From the NCBI RefSeq assembly GCF_030211955.1, contig NZ_JASODI010000026.1:1-29604 (forward strand): a DNA stretch of 29,604 nucleotides. The letters run 5' to 3'. The position numbers were made by a program, and so were the translations under genes. How positions within the stretch are numbered: position 1 is the stretch's first letter; each line of letters opens with the position of its first letter. The notes under the pieces were generated by a model that did no database searches, had not been told where the DNA came from, and saw nothing but the letters and a program-made list of their open reading frames with translations. The stretch comes from Corynebacterium frankenforstense (GTDB lineage Bacteria; Actinomycetota; Actinomycetes; Mycobacteriales; Mycobacteriaceae). This document shows, piece after piece, positions 18,798 to 27,206 of this stretch.

Positions 18798-19114
18798 CGC
18801 GGCACCCCCGGCACGCCGCGCACGGCGGCGGTGTTGTCGTGCTCGACGTCGTCGACACAGTTGACGTGGCCGTCGACGACGGCCACCCCCTCGCCCACCG
18901 CGCGCAGCCGGGCCGCCCCCGCGTCGTGCAGCTTTTCCAGGGCCGCGGCCAGCGCCGCGCCTTGGGCGGCGAGGTCGCGGCCGGCGGCCGCCGCGCTCAA
19001 CGCCGGTCTCGTGGTCGCGTGCACCGAGGACTGCCGCGTGACCTCGCGCGCGGCCTCGGCGAGCCTCGCGCGGGCGCGCAGCGTGTCTAGACTGATCCCT
19101 TCCTGGCCCAACAT
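18794..19114 (-). CDS. small helical protein, possible ESX-type substrate
   Basis: This 106-residue product is almost entirely helical and Ala-rich (SLDTLRARARLAEAAREVTR, then ALSAAAAGRDLAAQGAALAAALEKL). Length and helix-turn-helix pattern resemble EspC/DUF2580-like or WXG100-like proteins, but no WxG motif is present, so the assignment is open. The ATG at 19114 is supported by AGGAGGGG upstream. The stop overlaps the start of the CP-repeat membrane protein (ATGA), making it the first gene of a three-gene unit. Confidence 0.7.
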   Translation of the reverse strand: MLGQEGISLDTLRARARLAEAAREVTRQSSVHATTRPALSAAAAGRDLAAQGAALAAALEKLHDAGAARLRAVGEGVAVVDGHVNCVDDVEHDNTAAVRGVPGVPR

Positions 19115-19226
19115 GGGCGATCCCCTCCTGGATCGGCGAACTGGCTTACACCACTGTTCGACCCTCCGGGAGGGGCTTCCGGTTCCCGCCTCCGTCAACA
19201 AGGAGAGAAACCGCTGTTCAGGGGCA

Positions 19227-19269
19227 CCGCCCGTATGGGCCCGCGGGTGCCGCGGGCCCATACGGGCGG
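19227..19269. terminator. perfect 20-bp hairpin downstream of glmM
   Basis: The 20 bases at 19227-19246 are the exact reverse complement of 19250-19269, with a three-base loop (GTG). The hairpin starts about 20 bases past the glmM stop and lies about 110 bases upstream of the next minus-strand gene. No U-tract follows, as is common for actinobacterial terminators. Confidence 0.7.
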
Positions 19270-19288
19270 GCCCGGACCACGCTGGACC

Positions 19289-20632
19289 TCAGACCGCGGT
19301 GACCACCGCGGCCAGGCGGCCGGCCACGCGGCGGGCGACGGCCTCCTCGGGCGCCTCGACCATCACACGGAAGAGCTCCTCGGTGCCCGAGGGGCGCAGC
19401 AACACCCGGCCGGTGTCGCCGAGCTCCTCCTCGGCCTCGGCGATCGCGGCGATGACCGAGGGGGCCCCGGCGATCGAGGCCTTGTCGGCCACGGGCACGT
19501 TGACCAGCACCTGCGGCAGCACGGTCATCACGGAGGCGAGCTCCTTGAGCGACTTGCCGGTCTCCGCCATGCGCGCCATGACCGACAGCCCGGTCAGCGT
19601 GCCGTCGCCGGTGGAGCAGTGCTCGGGGATGATCACGTGGCCGGACTGCTCGCCGCCGAGCGAGAGGTCGAGGTTCTGCAGCTCCTCGAGCACGTAGCGG
19701 TCGCCGACCTTGGTGGACACGATGTCGATGCCCTGCTCGGCCATGGCCAGCTTCAGGCCCAGGTTGCTCATCACGGTGGCCACGAGCTTGTTGTCGCGCA
19801 GGTCGTTGCGCTCCTTCATGCCCACGGCCAGGATCGCCATGATCTGGTCGCCGTCGACGACGTTGCCCTCGGCGTCCACGGCCAGGCAGCGGTCGGCGTC
19901 GCCGTCGTGAGCCAGGCCCAGGTCGGCGCCGTGCTCGACGACGGCGCGCTGGACCTGCTCAATGTGGGTCGAGCCGCAGTTGTCGTTGATGTTGTAGGCG
20001 TTGGGCTTGTTGAAGATCGCCGTGACCTCGGCACCGGCGGCCGCGTAGGCCATCGGGGCGACCGCGGAGGCCGCGCCGTTGGCGGTGTCGACCACGACCT
20101 TGATGCCGCTGAGGTCGGTGCGCACGGCCTCGCGCAGGTGGCTGAGGTAGCGGTCCTCGGCGTCGGGGGCCTCCTCGATGATCCGGCCGACGCCGGTGCC
20201 GGTCGGCCCGGTGGCGGGCAGGTCGGCCATGGCGCGCTCGATCTCGTCCTCGACGGCGTCGGGCAGCTTGCGTCCGCCGGCGGAGAAGAACTTGATGCCG
20301 TTGTCCGGCATCGGGTTGTGCGAGGCGGAGACCATGACACCGATGTCGGCGCCGTAGTCGTCGGTCAGGTAGGCCAGCGCCGGGGTCGGCAGCACGCCGA
20401 CGCGCAGGACCTCCACGCCGCGGGAGGCCAGGCCCGCCGAGAGCGCCGCGGCGAGCATCTCGCCGGACACGCGCGGGTCACGGCCGATGATCGCGGTCGG
20501 CCGCTTCTTGTGCGAGGGCAGGTCCGCGGTGAGCACCTGCGCGGCCGCCGCACCCAGCTTGAGGGCGAGCGGGGCGGTCAGCACGGTGTTCGCCTGGCCA
20601 CGCACGCCGTCAGTTCCGAAGAGTCGTGTCAT
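19289..20632 (-). CDS. glmM: phosphoglucosamine mutase
   Basis: GlmM converts glucosamine-6-phosphate to glucosamine-1-phosphate, the step after GlmS. The product (447 residues) starts [12 protein letters not shown]. It has the phosphoserine loop SASHNP (active Ser104), the metal-binding DGDADR in its middle, the sugar-binding GGEQSGH and the phosphate-binding [12 protein letters not shown]. The ATG at 20632 has GGGGGAC just upstream. The gene stands alone between the rpsI terminator and the perfect hairpin at 19227-19269. Confidence 0.97.
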   Translation of the reverse strand: MTRLFGTDGVRGQANTVLTAPLALKLGAAAAQVLTADLPSHKKRPTAIIGRDPRVSGEMLAAALSAGLASRGVEVLRVGVLPTPALAYLTDDYGADIGVMVSASHNPMPDNGIKFFSAGGRKLPDAVEDEIERAMADLPATGPTGTGVGRIIEEAPDAEDRYLSHLREAVRTDLSGIKVVVDTANGAASAVAPMAYAAAGAEVTAIFNKPNAYNINDNCGSTHIEQVQRAVVEHGADLGLAHDGDADRCLAVDAEGNVVDGDQIMAILAVGMKERNDLRDNKLVATVMSNLGLKLAMAEQGIDIVSTKVGDRYVLEELQNLDLSLGGEQSGHVIIPEHCSTGDGTLTGLSVMARMAETGKSLKELASVMTVLPQVLVNVPVADKASIAGAPSVIAAIAEAEEELGDTGRVLLRPSGTEELFRVMVEAPEEAVARRVAGRLAAVVTAV

Positions 20633-20747
20633 GTCCCCCATTATGCCTGCCGGTGTGCCGTCTCCCCGGCGCAGGCCCACGGCGTGGCTTGACGACGCCG
20701 CGCGCGGTGCGCGCTGCGCATCAGTACGGCGGTGCGACAGTGCACCA

Positions 20748-20767
20748 GTGCGGCCGAAAGGCCGCAC
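20748..20767. repeat. 8-bp hairpin with GAAA loop
   Basis: GTGCGGCC, loop GAAA, GGCCGCAC: a perfect stem with a GNRA tetraloop on the plus strand. It lies between glmM and the rpsI terminator; role unknown, possibly a backup terminator. Confidence 0.5.
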
Positions 20768-20783
20768 CTCCCCCGACAGACGG

Positions 20784-20820
20784 CGACGCCGCCGCTCCCG
20801 GGCGGGAGACGGCGGCGTCG
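20784..20820 (-). terminator. terminator-like hairpin after rpsI
   Basis: CGACGCCGCCG and CGGCGGCGTCG form a perfect 11-pair stem around a 15-base loop, about 22 bases past the rpsI stop. No U-tract is visible. Confidence 0.6.
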
Positions 20821-20841
20821 GCAAGCGAAACCGGTGAAGGT

Positions 20842-21396
20842 TTAGCGCTTGGAGTACTGCGGGGCGCGGCGGGCCTTGTGCAGACCGGCCTTCTTGCGCT
20901 CGACGGCACGGGCGTCACGGGTGAGGTAGCCGGCCTTCTTCAGGGCCGGGCGGTCACCCGGGTTGTACAGGTTCAGCGCACGCGCGATGGCGAGGCGGAA
21001 CGCGCCGGCCTGACCGGTGGGGCCGCCACCGGAGAGGTTGGCCTGGATGTCGAACTGGCCCTCGCGCTCGAGGAGGGTCAGCGGGCCCAGGATGAGCTGC
21101 TGGTGGATCTTGTTCGGGAAGTACTCCTCGAGGGAGCGGCCGTTGCAGGAGATCGCACCGGTGCCCGGCTGCATCTTCACACGCACGATGGCGCGCTTAC
21201 GACGGCCGACGGTCTGGATCGGGCCGTCGACGCCCACGGGCTGCTCGACGACGGCGTCGCCCTCGGCCTCGGTGTCGGTCGCGACGGCGTCACCGATGGT
21301 GTTGGTGAACTCCTCGGTCGCGGCCGCGGCGGCGGCCAGGTCCTCGGCGTCAGCCACGTTCTCGGTGTTCTCGGTGTTGTTGATCGGCTCCGTCAC
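20842..21396 (-). CDS. rpsI: 30S ribosomal protein S9
   Basis: S9 sits in the 30S head, with its basic tail reaching the P-site tRNA. The conserved core begins at [13 protein letters not shown] (about residue 63) and ends in the invariant RRAPQYSKR. The first ~60 residues are an acidic, Ala-rich arm, a known actinobacterial feature. The GTG at 21396 overlaps the rplM stop (GTGA), so the pair is translationally coupled. Product length is 184. Confidence 0.97.
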   Translation of the reverse strand: MTEPINNTENTENVADAEDLAAAAAATEEFTNTIGDAVATDTEAEGDAVVEQPVGVDGPIQTVGRRKRAIVRVKMQPGTGAISCNGRSLEEYFPNKIHQQLILGPLTLLEREGQFDIQANLSGGGPTGQAGAFRLAIARALNLYNPGDRPALKKAGYLTRDARAVERKKAGLHKARRAPQYSKR

Positions 21397-21836
21397 TGGG
21401 ACACCACCTTGATTTCGTAGGACTCGGGCTGCTGGCCGGCGTAGGGGTGCTCGGAACCGGCGAAGACGTGCAGCTTCTTCACGGACTGGCGGGAGAGCTT
21501 GTTGTGGGGCAGCATGCCCTTGACAGCCTTCTCCACGGTCTTCTCGGGGTACTCGTCGAGGGCGCGACCGAGGGTCATGGCCTTCAGGCCACCCGGGTAG
21601 CCCGAGTGACGGTAGCGCATCTCGCGCTGGCGCTTCTTGGCGCTGACCGCGACCTTGTCCGCGTTGATGATGATGACGTGGTCGCCGCAGTCGACGTTCG
21701 GCGCGAAGTACGGCTTGCCCTTGCCGCGCAGCAGGTTCGCCGCGTGGGTGGCAAGGCGTCCCAGAACCACGTCCGTGGCGTCGATGACGTACCACTTGCG
21801 CGTGACGTCACCGCTCTTCGGGTGGAATGTAGACAC
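21393..21836 (-). CDS. rplM: 50S ribosomal protein L13
   Basis: L13 is an early-assembly 50S protein. The 147-residue product reads [19 protein letters not shown], then [31 protein letters not shown], and [10 protein letters not shown], all family landmarks. The GTG at 21836 is preceded by AAGGAGT at a good distance. It leads the rplM-rpsI operon, with a promoter about 140 bases upstream. Confidence 0.97.
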   Translation of the reverse strand: MSTFHPKSGDVTRKWYVIDATDVVLGRLATHAANLLRGKGKPYFAPNVDCGDHVIIINADKVAVSAKKRQREMRYRHSGYPGGLKAMTLGRALDEYPEKTVEKAVKGMLPHNKLSRQSVKKLHVFAGSEHPYAGQQPESYEIKVVSQ

Positions 21837-21972
21837 TGATGACTCCTTGAAAGTCTGTCTTGGGGCTGCCGGCCAAGCTGGTGCGCCCGTGAACGGGATG
21901 CCTCGGCGGCCGGTGGAGACCCGGGGCAGTCGTGCCCCCGGTTTCCCGGGAGGCACGGCACACAGACCGGAA

Positions 21973-22002
21973 ACGATACCCGCCCGGTGGCGGTGAAGGC
22001 AA
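21973..22002 (-). promoter_or_regulatory. rplM-rpsI promoter
   Basis: On the minus strand, TTGCCT (21997-22002) and TATCGT (21973-21978) are 18 bases apart. The resulting leader of about 130 bases is long enough to hold an L13-type autoregulatory element, but I could not identify one. Confidence 0.55.
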
Positions 22003-22014
22003 AACGCGTGTAGG

Positions 22015-22047
22015 GGCCGGGTGACGGGTGGTCCCCGTCGCCCGGCC
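22015..22047. terminator. 14-pair hairpin between esxA and rplM
   Basis: GGCCGGGTGACGGG pairs with CCCGTCGCCCGGCC. The one non-Watson-Crick pair is G-U if the plus strand is transcribed and A-C if the minus strand is, so plus-strand RNA folds slightly better. Confidence 0.45.
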
Positions 22048-22157
22048 CCGGCCGGCTCGTGCCGTTTACTCCCTTGCTTTCCGACGCCGCGTCGGTCGCC
22101 GTCGGCGGTTCGCGCCCACTCCCCGCCCCGCGCCCGGGCGCCCGCCGGTCGTTGCGT

Positions 22158-22183
22158 CGCCGCGGCGCGTGCGCGCCGCGGCG
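22158..22183. terminator. perfect 12-bp hairpin downstream of esxA
   Basis: CGCCGCGGCGCG and CGCGCCGCGGCG are exact reverse complements with two bases between them. It lies 55 bases past the esxA stop and lacks a U-tract. Confidence 0.5.
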
Positions 22184-22237
22184 GTGGTTCAACGGTGCGG
22201 CGGTGCGGCGTCGGTGGTTGTCGGCGCTACCCGGGGG

Positions 22238-22528
22238 TCAGACGCCCCAGGCGGCCGCGGCGGAGCGGTTGGTGTTGGACATGTTGTCGTTGCCGGTCTC
22301 GACGACGCGGGCGACGGTCCGCAGGATCTCGTTGAGGTCGGCGGCGGCGGTGTCCCACTTGGTCTGCGCCTCGTTCCACGCGACGGCCGCCTCGCCCTCC
22401 CAGGCGCCGGCCATCGGGGCGACGTCGGACTTGAGCGTGGCCAGCTGGCCGGAGATGCGGCCGCTGGTGGCGGTGATGTCCGCCGAGGCCGCGGAAATGG
22501 CCCCGAACTGGTACTGGATGTCGGACAT
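22238..22528 (-). CDS. esxA: WXG100-family type VII substrate EsxA (ESAT-6-like)
   Basis: EsxA pairs with EsxB as a helical-hairpin heterodimer secreted by the ESX machine. The 96-residue product has the turn motif W43-E-G45 between two helices. The QTKWDTAAADLNEILRTVAR stretch is closely like the second helix of mycobacterial EsxA. The ATG at 22528 has GGGAGT upstream, 60 bases after the esxB stop. It is the last gene of the visible ESX locus. Confidence 0.92.
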   Translation of the reverse strand: MSDIQYQFGAISAASADITATSGRISGQLATLKSDVAPMAGAWEGEAAVAWNEAQTKWDTAAADLNEILRTVARVVETGNDNMSNTNRSAAAAWGV

Positions 22529-22588
22529 GGTTGTCTACTCCCCCTGTGTGTTCTTGTCTTCCCGTGCGGTCTGCGGCTGCGGCCCGTG

Positions 22589-22903
22589 CTAGATGGGCAG
22601 GCCCGCGCCGGCGTTCCTGAGCTCTTCGGTGTTCGCGGTCTCGGTGTCGTCGAAGCTGCGGGCGTTGCCGCGGATCGTGTCGGCGATCGTGCGCAGGGCC
22701 TCCTGCAGGTCGCGCGCGGAGGCGTCCCAGCGCACCATCAGGTGGTCGAAGCTGCGCTGCGCCTCGCCCTTCCAGGACGCCCGCACCCCGTCGACGACGC
22801 CCTGCAGGCGGTCGAGCTCCCCGCGGACGTCGCTGTTGGTGCCGTCCACACGGTTGGCCGTGGCCTGCATGACCTCGGAATCGGTACTGAACTGTCCGGA
22901 CAT
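22589..22903 (-). CDS. esxB: WXG100-family type VII substrate EsxB (CFP-10-like)
   Basis: EsxB is the partner of EsxA and carries the secretion signal read by EccC. The 104-residue product has W44-K-G46 at the helical turn. Its C-terminal arm includes FDDTE (84-88), in the position of the YxxxD/E secretion motif but with Phe for Tyr. The ATG at 22903 is supported by GAGGGGGAGAG; a longer in-frame extension upstream lacks any match. In this genome its receptor EccC is broken upstream. Confidence 0.9.
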   Translation of the reverse strand: MSGQFSTDSEVMQATANRVDGTNSDVRGELDRLQGVVDGVRASWKGEAQRSFDHLMVRWDASARDLQEALRTIADTIRGNARSFDDTETANTEELRNAGAGLPI

Positions 22904-22934
22904 GTTCTCTCCCCCTCGAGTAGTCGGTGCGGGC

Positions 22935-22952
22935 GGCGGCCGGGCGGCCGCC
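22935..22952. repeat. 7-bp hairpin upstream of esxB
   Basis: GGCGGCC, four bases, GGCCGCC. It sits in the esxB leader, about 30 bases before the start codon, and could attenuate or insulate esxBA. Confidence 0.4.
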
Positions 22953-23035
22953 TGCTTCCCCACACACCTAGTTCGACTGCCCGGACCCCCTCGCCGGTTC
23001 CCCGCTCGCCGAAGTTCTTTTCCTCGTTTTTTGCC

Positions 23036-23060
23036 GCCGGCGCCCCCGCGCCGGCCTTTT
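23036..23060 (+). terminator. intrinsic terminator pointing rightward
   Basis: GCCGGCGC, loop CCCC, GCGCCGGC, then CTTTT on the plus strand. On the minus strand the stem is followed by a run of A, so it is oriented against the surrounding genes and would stop antisense transcription into the ESX operon. Confidence 0.55.
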
Positions 23061-23083
23061 CGCCCCCTGGCCTGGGCGGGAGG

Positions 23084-23569
23084 CTAGATGTGGACGCCGA
23101 AGCGGCCGAGGAAGTCGCGGACCATGGCGTAGAGGTCCGGCACGGTGATCCACTGGTCGACGACCGGGACGTAGACCTGGGTGGCCGGCTGACCGGAGCT
23201 GGTCACCGCGGTGCCCTGCGGGGCCGGGGCCGGGTTCACGCCCGGGGTCTCGACGGCCGGGGCGCCGTGGGACGGGGCTGGGGCGCCACCGCCCTGGGAC
23301 CGGCCGCCCTGACCGCCCTGGGCCGGGGCGCCGCCGCCCTTGAGGCCGCAGCGGTTGGCCGCCTCGTCGATGCGGGCCAGTGCGTCGAGGATCTGGGGAC
23401 CGCGACGGTCGAAGGTCGCCACGGCGCGCGCCTGGGCGACCTTGTTGTTGTAGTCGGCGGTGTTGGTCCAGTACCGCGAGGCCTGCTCGCAGGAGATCTG
23501 GCCCGAGGGCACCGCGACCAGGGCGCAGTCGATGGTGTCGGCGCTGGCCACGGGGGCGGACAGGCCCAC
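23084..23569 (-). CDS. small exported ESX-locus protein with damaged signal peptide
   Basis: I do not recognise the family. From GLSAPVASADTIDC the product looks like the end of a signal peptide (cleavage after ASA) followed by a mature domain with three cysteines, a Gly/Gln/Pro-rich linker, and a C-terminal VPVVDQWITVPDLYAMVRDF. The usual positively charged start and hydrophobic core are missing in every frame upstream; sequence there belongs to the end of the Rv3446c-like gene. The GTG at 23569 is used here; other in-frame starts are a TTG just upstream and a GTG at 23653 (53-base overlap, no ribosome site). An N-terminal deletion is likely. Confidence 0.6.
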   Translation of the reverse strand: MGLSAPVASADTIDCALVAVPSGQISCEQASRYWTNTADYNNKVAQARAVATFDRRGPQILDALARIDEAANRCGLKGGGAPAQGGQGGRSQGGGAPAPSHGAPAVETPGVNPAPAPQGTAVTSSGQPATQVYVPVVDQWITVPDLYAMVRDFLGRFGVHI

Positions 23570-23600
23570 GGGACGGCCCGGCGCGCGCAACTGCCCGGAC

Positions 23601-24671
23601 TCACTCGGCCGCGTAGACCTCCAGCGACCCGGCGACCACCCCGCAGACCGCACGCTGGGTGGCCGCCGGCGCCGTGCGCGTCTGGCAGCCGACCGACAGC
23701 TGGGTGTCGTGGGCGACCCAGCTCAGCCAGCTCGTCTCCGAGCCGTCGCCGGGCTCCTCTCGGTAGGCCACCGCTTCCTCGGGCGCCTCGGGTGCCGCGG
23801 CCGCGGCGTCCTGCGGGTGCAGCGCCGGGTCGGCGTCGACCTCGCGGGAGACCTCCTCGAGCACCCGGGCGCCGACCACCCCGTGCAGCGGTGCCGCGGC
23901 GACGTGCACCCTGAGGTCCGGGTCGGGCCCGCGCAGGATCCAGCCGCCGTCGACGGACTCGGCCCGGAAGCCCGGCGGGGTGGCCAGGCGCACCGTGTCC
24001 AGCTCGTGGACGACGACCTGCTCGCCGACGCCCGTGCCCGTGCCGGCGGACCCGCCGCCGATTCCCTCCGCGTCCCCGGTGCGGTCCTCGCCAGCGCCGC
24101 CGGCTTCCTGGTCCGCACCGTCAGCACCGTCCGCGCCGGTGCCGCCCGGCTCGGCCGCCACGCCGGGCGCACCGTCGGCGCCCGGGTCGGCCCCGGGTGC
24201 GGTGGTCGCGCGGATCGCCCACCACGACAGTGCGGCGACCACGAGGACCACGGCGACGAGCACCAGGTGGAAGACCCCGGGGCGAGGCCCCTCCCCGCCG
24301 CGCAGGGGACCTGGGCGCTCGGCGGGCCCGGCGGGTTCGGGCAGCGGGTGCTCGCGCAGCGCGTCGGCCGGGTAGGCGCCCACCCCCTTGGCCACCAGGG
24401 CGCGCACGAGGATCTCGGCGGCCGGTTCGGTGGCGTCGACGATCACCTCGACCTCCGGCCAGCGCTCCGGGTAGAGCTGGCGGACCTGGTCGACGACGGC
24501 GGGCACCGCCCACCCGTCGGTTATGCCGGAGGCCGGCAGGTCGTAGCGGTAGATGCTGTCCGGCCCGTCGAAGATCGTGGCGGTCTCGGTGACGGTCACC
24601 GTCAGCGCGCGGTCGGCGCGCCGTCCCTGTCCGTCGAGGCTGTCGGCCAGCCGGTCGATCGCGTTCGTCAC
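23601..24671 (-). CDS. type VII secretion-associated protein, Rv3446c family
   Basis: A 356-residue single-pass membrane protein: N-terminal cytosolic domain (1-125), one membrane segment at 133-153 (VFHLVLVAVVLVVAALSWWAI), a Gly/Asp-rich linker, then an extracytoplasmic C-terminal domain. The end, with TPPGFRAE, WILRGPDPDLRVHV and VCGVVAGSLEVY, fits the C-terminal domain of T7SS-associated Rv3446c-type proteins. Its role in secretion is not defined. The GTG start overlaps the eccC stop (GTGA), so it belongs to the ESX operon. Confidence 0.85.
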   Translation of the reverse strand: MTNAIDRLADSLDGQGRRADRALTVTVTETATIFDGPDSIYRYDLPASGITDGWAVPAVVDQVRQLYPERWPEVEVIVDATEPAAEILVRALVAKGVGAYPADALREHPLPEPAGPAERPGPLRGGEGPRPGVFHLVLVAVVLVVAALSWWAIRATTAPGADPGADGAPGVAAEPGGTGADGADGADQEAGGAGEDRTGDAEGIGGGSAGTGTGVGEQVVVHELDTVRLATPPGFRAESVDGGWILRGPDPDLRVHVAAAPLHGVVGARVLEEVSREVDADPALHPQDAAAAAPEAPEEAVAYREEPGDGSETSWLSWVAHDTQLSVGCQTRTAPAATQRAVCGVVAGSLEVYAAE

Positions 24672-27142
24672 GCCCGCTCACCTCCCCCGGCGCTGTTCGC
24701 CGCGGCGTCGTTCCCTTCTGTGACGGGCGCGTCGGTGCCGGGCGCGCCGGCGTCGGCCGGCGCGGCGTCGGCACCGGTCTCAGGGACGGCGACCTGGAGC
24801 ACGCCGACCCCGGCCAGGTGCGCACGTCCCGGCGCGCGGGCGGCGGGTTCGACCCCGAAGATGGTGCCGTCGTCGCGGTCGGAGTCGAGCACGACCGCCG
24901 CCGGGTTCTGGTCGCGCACCCCCGAGAGCAGCGGGCGGAACGCCGCGCGTGAGAAGCCGCCGGACTTGCGGGCGATGACCAGGTGCAGCCCGATGTCGCG
25001 GCCGTGGGGCAGCAGCTCGACGATCCCGGCGAACTCGTGGTCGTCGATGAGGTCTGCGTCGTCGACGACCAGGAAGATCTCGGGGCCGGTCCACCAGTCC
25101 CGGGCGGCCAGGCGCGCCGGGGTGATGTCCTGCCCGGGCAGGCGCCGGCGCAGCGTGGTCACGGTGTCGGCGAGTACGCCGCGCACGGTCGCGCTGTTGG
25201 CGGCGTAGGCGGCGAGCATCTCCTCGGCCACCGCCCCCAGGTGGGCGCGGCGCGGGTCGAGCAGCACGATGCGCGCGGCCTCGCGGCCCAGCTCCGTGAT
25301 CCCGGCGAGCACCCCGGCCAGCAGGGTGGACTTGCCGGATCCCGAGGAGCCGACGCAGACCAGGTGGGAGCGCTCGGTTATGTCCCAGCCCTGCGCGGTC
25401 AGCCTCGGCCCGCCCACGCCCAGCGGGATCATGCTGCCCGCAGCCGGGGCGAGCGCGGCGCGGTCGAGCCGCTCGGGCAGCTCGCGCAGCGGCTCGACCG
25501 GCTGCTGGCCGGAGGCCTCCGCCACGGCGGTGACGTGGCCGATGTCCTGGGTGTTGGCCGCGGCCCACAGCACCGGCTCGCAGTCGGCGGTCAGCCCGCG
25601 GCCCGGTGCGGCCGGCAGCTTCTGCTGGGCCTTGCGGTCCAGCAGCGAGTCCATCGCCTCGGCCAGGCGCAGCTCGAGGCGGTGGGAGATCAGGTCGCGG
25701 ATCGCCGGGCGCAGCGCGGACCAGCGCACCGTGGAGATGAGCACGTGCACCCCGGCGGCCGGCCCGTCGGCGACGATGCGCGCGATCTGGTCGAGGCGGT
25801 CCTCCAGCTCGCCGGACAGGGTGTGCCAGCCGTCGAGGACCAGGAAGGTGTGGGCCACCGGCGTGCCGCCGGGGTGGTCCTCGATGACGGCGGTGACCTC
25901 GTCGAGCACCCGGCGCGCCCGCTCGGTCTCCCCGCGCCCGGCGCGCCCGGCGACGTGCGGCAGGCGGGCCAGGGTGGCCAGGTCGCGGCCGGAGTCGATG
26001 ATGTAGCAGCGGATCCGCGCGGTGGTGTGGGTGGCGGCCAGGGCGGTGACCACGGTGCGCAGCGCGGTGGTCTTGCCGGTCTTCGGTCCGCCGGCGAGGG
26101 CGAGGTGGCCGTCGCCGACGGAGAAGTCCAGGATCATCGGGTCCTGGCGCTGGTGGTAGGGCCGGTCGATGACGCCGACTGCCACCTGCAGCCTCCCCGG
26201 CGACTCGACGACACCGGCCAGTTCGACGCGTGCGGGCAGGGGCGGCAGCCAGATGCGGTGGGCGCTGCGCCCGTGCGCCGAGGCGACGGCGGCGTCGACC
26301 ACGGCCTCGAGCACGGTGGGCCGTTCCCCCGGCTCACCGGTGGCGGTGCCCTCCCCCGCAGCGTGCGGGACCTCCTCCCCGGGGGCGGATGCGCCCGTTT
26401 TCCCGGGAGCAGGCGCGTCAGCGCCTGCTCCGTCGAAGAGCCGCACTCTTCTGCGCCCACGGGTGAGCGACGCGGCGTCGGCAATCGAGGGCGCCTCGGG
26501 GGCGGCGGGCAGGGGCCCGGAGACGTAGGCCGCCTGGAAGCCGGTCAGTCCGTCGGGCCCGGACCGCAGGAAGCCGGCGCCCGGCGCGCGCGGCAGGGAG
26601 TGGGCGTCGGGCACGCCGAGGACCTGGCGGGACTCGGCGGCGGAGAAGGTGCGCAGGCCGATGCGGTAGGACAGGTGGCTGTCCAGGCCGCGCAGCCGGC
26701 CCTCCTCGAGGCGCTGGCTGGCCAGCAGCAGGTGGACGTGCAGCGAGCGGCCGAGGCGTCCGACGGCGACGAAGAGGTCGGCGAAGTCGGGGTGGGCGCT
26801 GAGCAGCTCGGAGAACTCGTCGACGACGATGACCAGCGCGGGCAGCGGCTCGAGGTCGGGGCGGCGGGCGCGCAGCGCCTCGTACTCGGCGACGCCGGAG
26901 AGCCCGCCGGCGGCGCGCAGGATCTCCTGGCGGCGGTGCAGCTCGCCGGAGATCGCGTCGTGCATGCGCTCGACGAGCACGGCCTCCTCCTGCAGGTTGG
27001 TGATCACCGCGGAGGTGTGCGGCAGCCGCTCCAGGCCGAGGAAGGTCGCCCCGCCCTTGAAGTCGACGAGCACGAAGTTGAGCTGCTCGGGGCTGTGGGT
27101 GGCCGCCAGCGCGACGACCAGTGTGCGCAGCAGCTCGGACTT
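24668..27142 (-). pseudogene. eccC: EccC type VII ATPase, 5'-truncated by insertion
   Basis: EccC is the hexameric FtsK/SpoIIIE-type motor of ESX secretion. About 824 C-terminal residues remain. ATPase 1 starts mid P-loop (KSELLRTLVVAL, preceded by foreign residues) and keeps Walker B (VIVVDEFSELL). ATPase 2 has GGPKTGKTTALRT and FLVLDGWHTL. ATPase 3 has GSSGSGKSTLLAG and FLVVDDADLI. Intact EccC is about 1,200-1,300 residues, with N-terminal membrane helices and the Gly-rich half of the first P-loop; those are absent. Host-type sequence ends at 27142. Internal GTG codons such as 27073 could start a shorter product, but none is a natural start. The EsxB-binding ATPase 3 survives. Confidence 0.9.
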
Positions 27143-27146
27143 ACTT

Positions 27147-27160
27147 GAACACGGGTAGTG
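27147..27160. repeat. 14-bp direct repeat, left copy
   Basis: GAACACGGGTAGTG, four bases inside the eccC breakpoint and identical in orientation to 29512-29525. Sequences diverge on both sides of the match. Confidence 0.85.
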
Positions 27161-27191
27161 AGTACGATAGAATTCTGAATAGAGCAGTTAA

Positions 27192-27197
27192 TATACT
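27192..27197 (+). promoter_or_regulatory. -10 box for the HEPN-like gene
   Basis: TATACT ends nine bases before the ATG at 27207, with no ribosome-binding site between, suggesting a leaderless or near-leaderless transcript. No clear -35 box is seen. Confidence 0.5.
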
Positions 27198-27206
27198 GTT
27201 GAAACC

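Larger units (their letters stand above)
21837..22237. other. 401-base intergenic region between esxA and rplM
   Basis: No gene is seen. It holds the rplM leader and promoter, a hairpin at 22015-22047, and a second perfect GC hairpin at 22158-22183 nearer to esxA. Both hairpins could end esxBA transcription. Confidence 0.6.

Noticed and set aside
24983..27148. 721-codon plus-strand frame opposite eccC
   Set aside because: Antisense of EccC; low-complexity composition and no recognisable domain.
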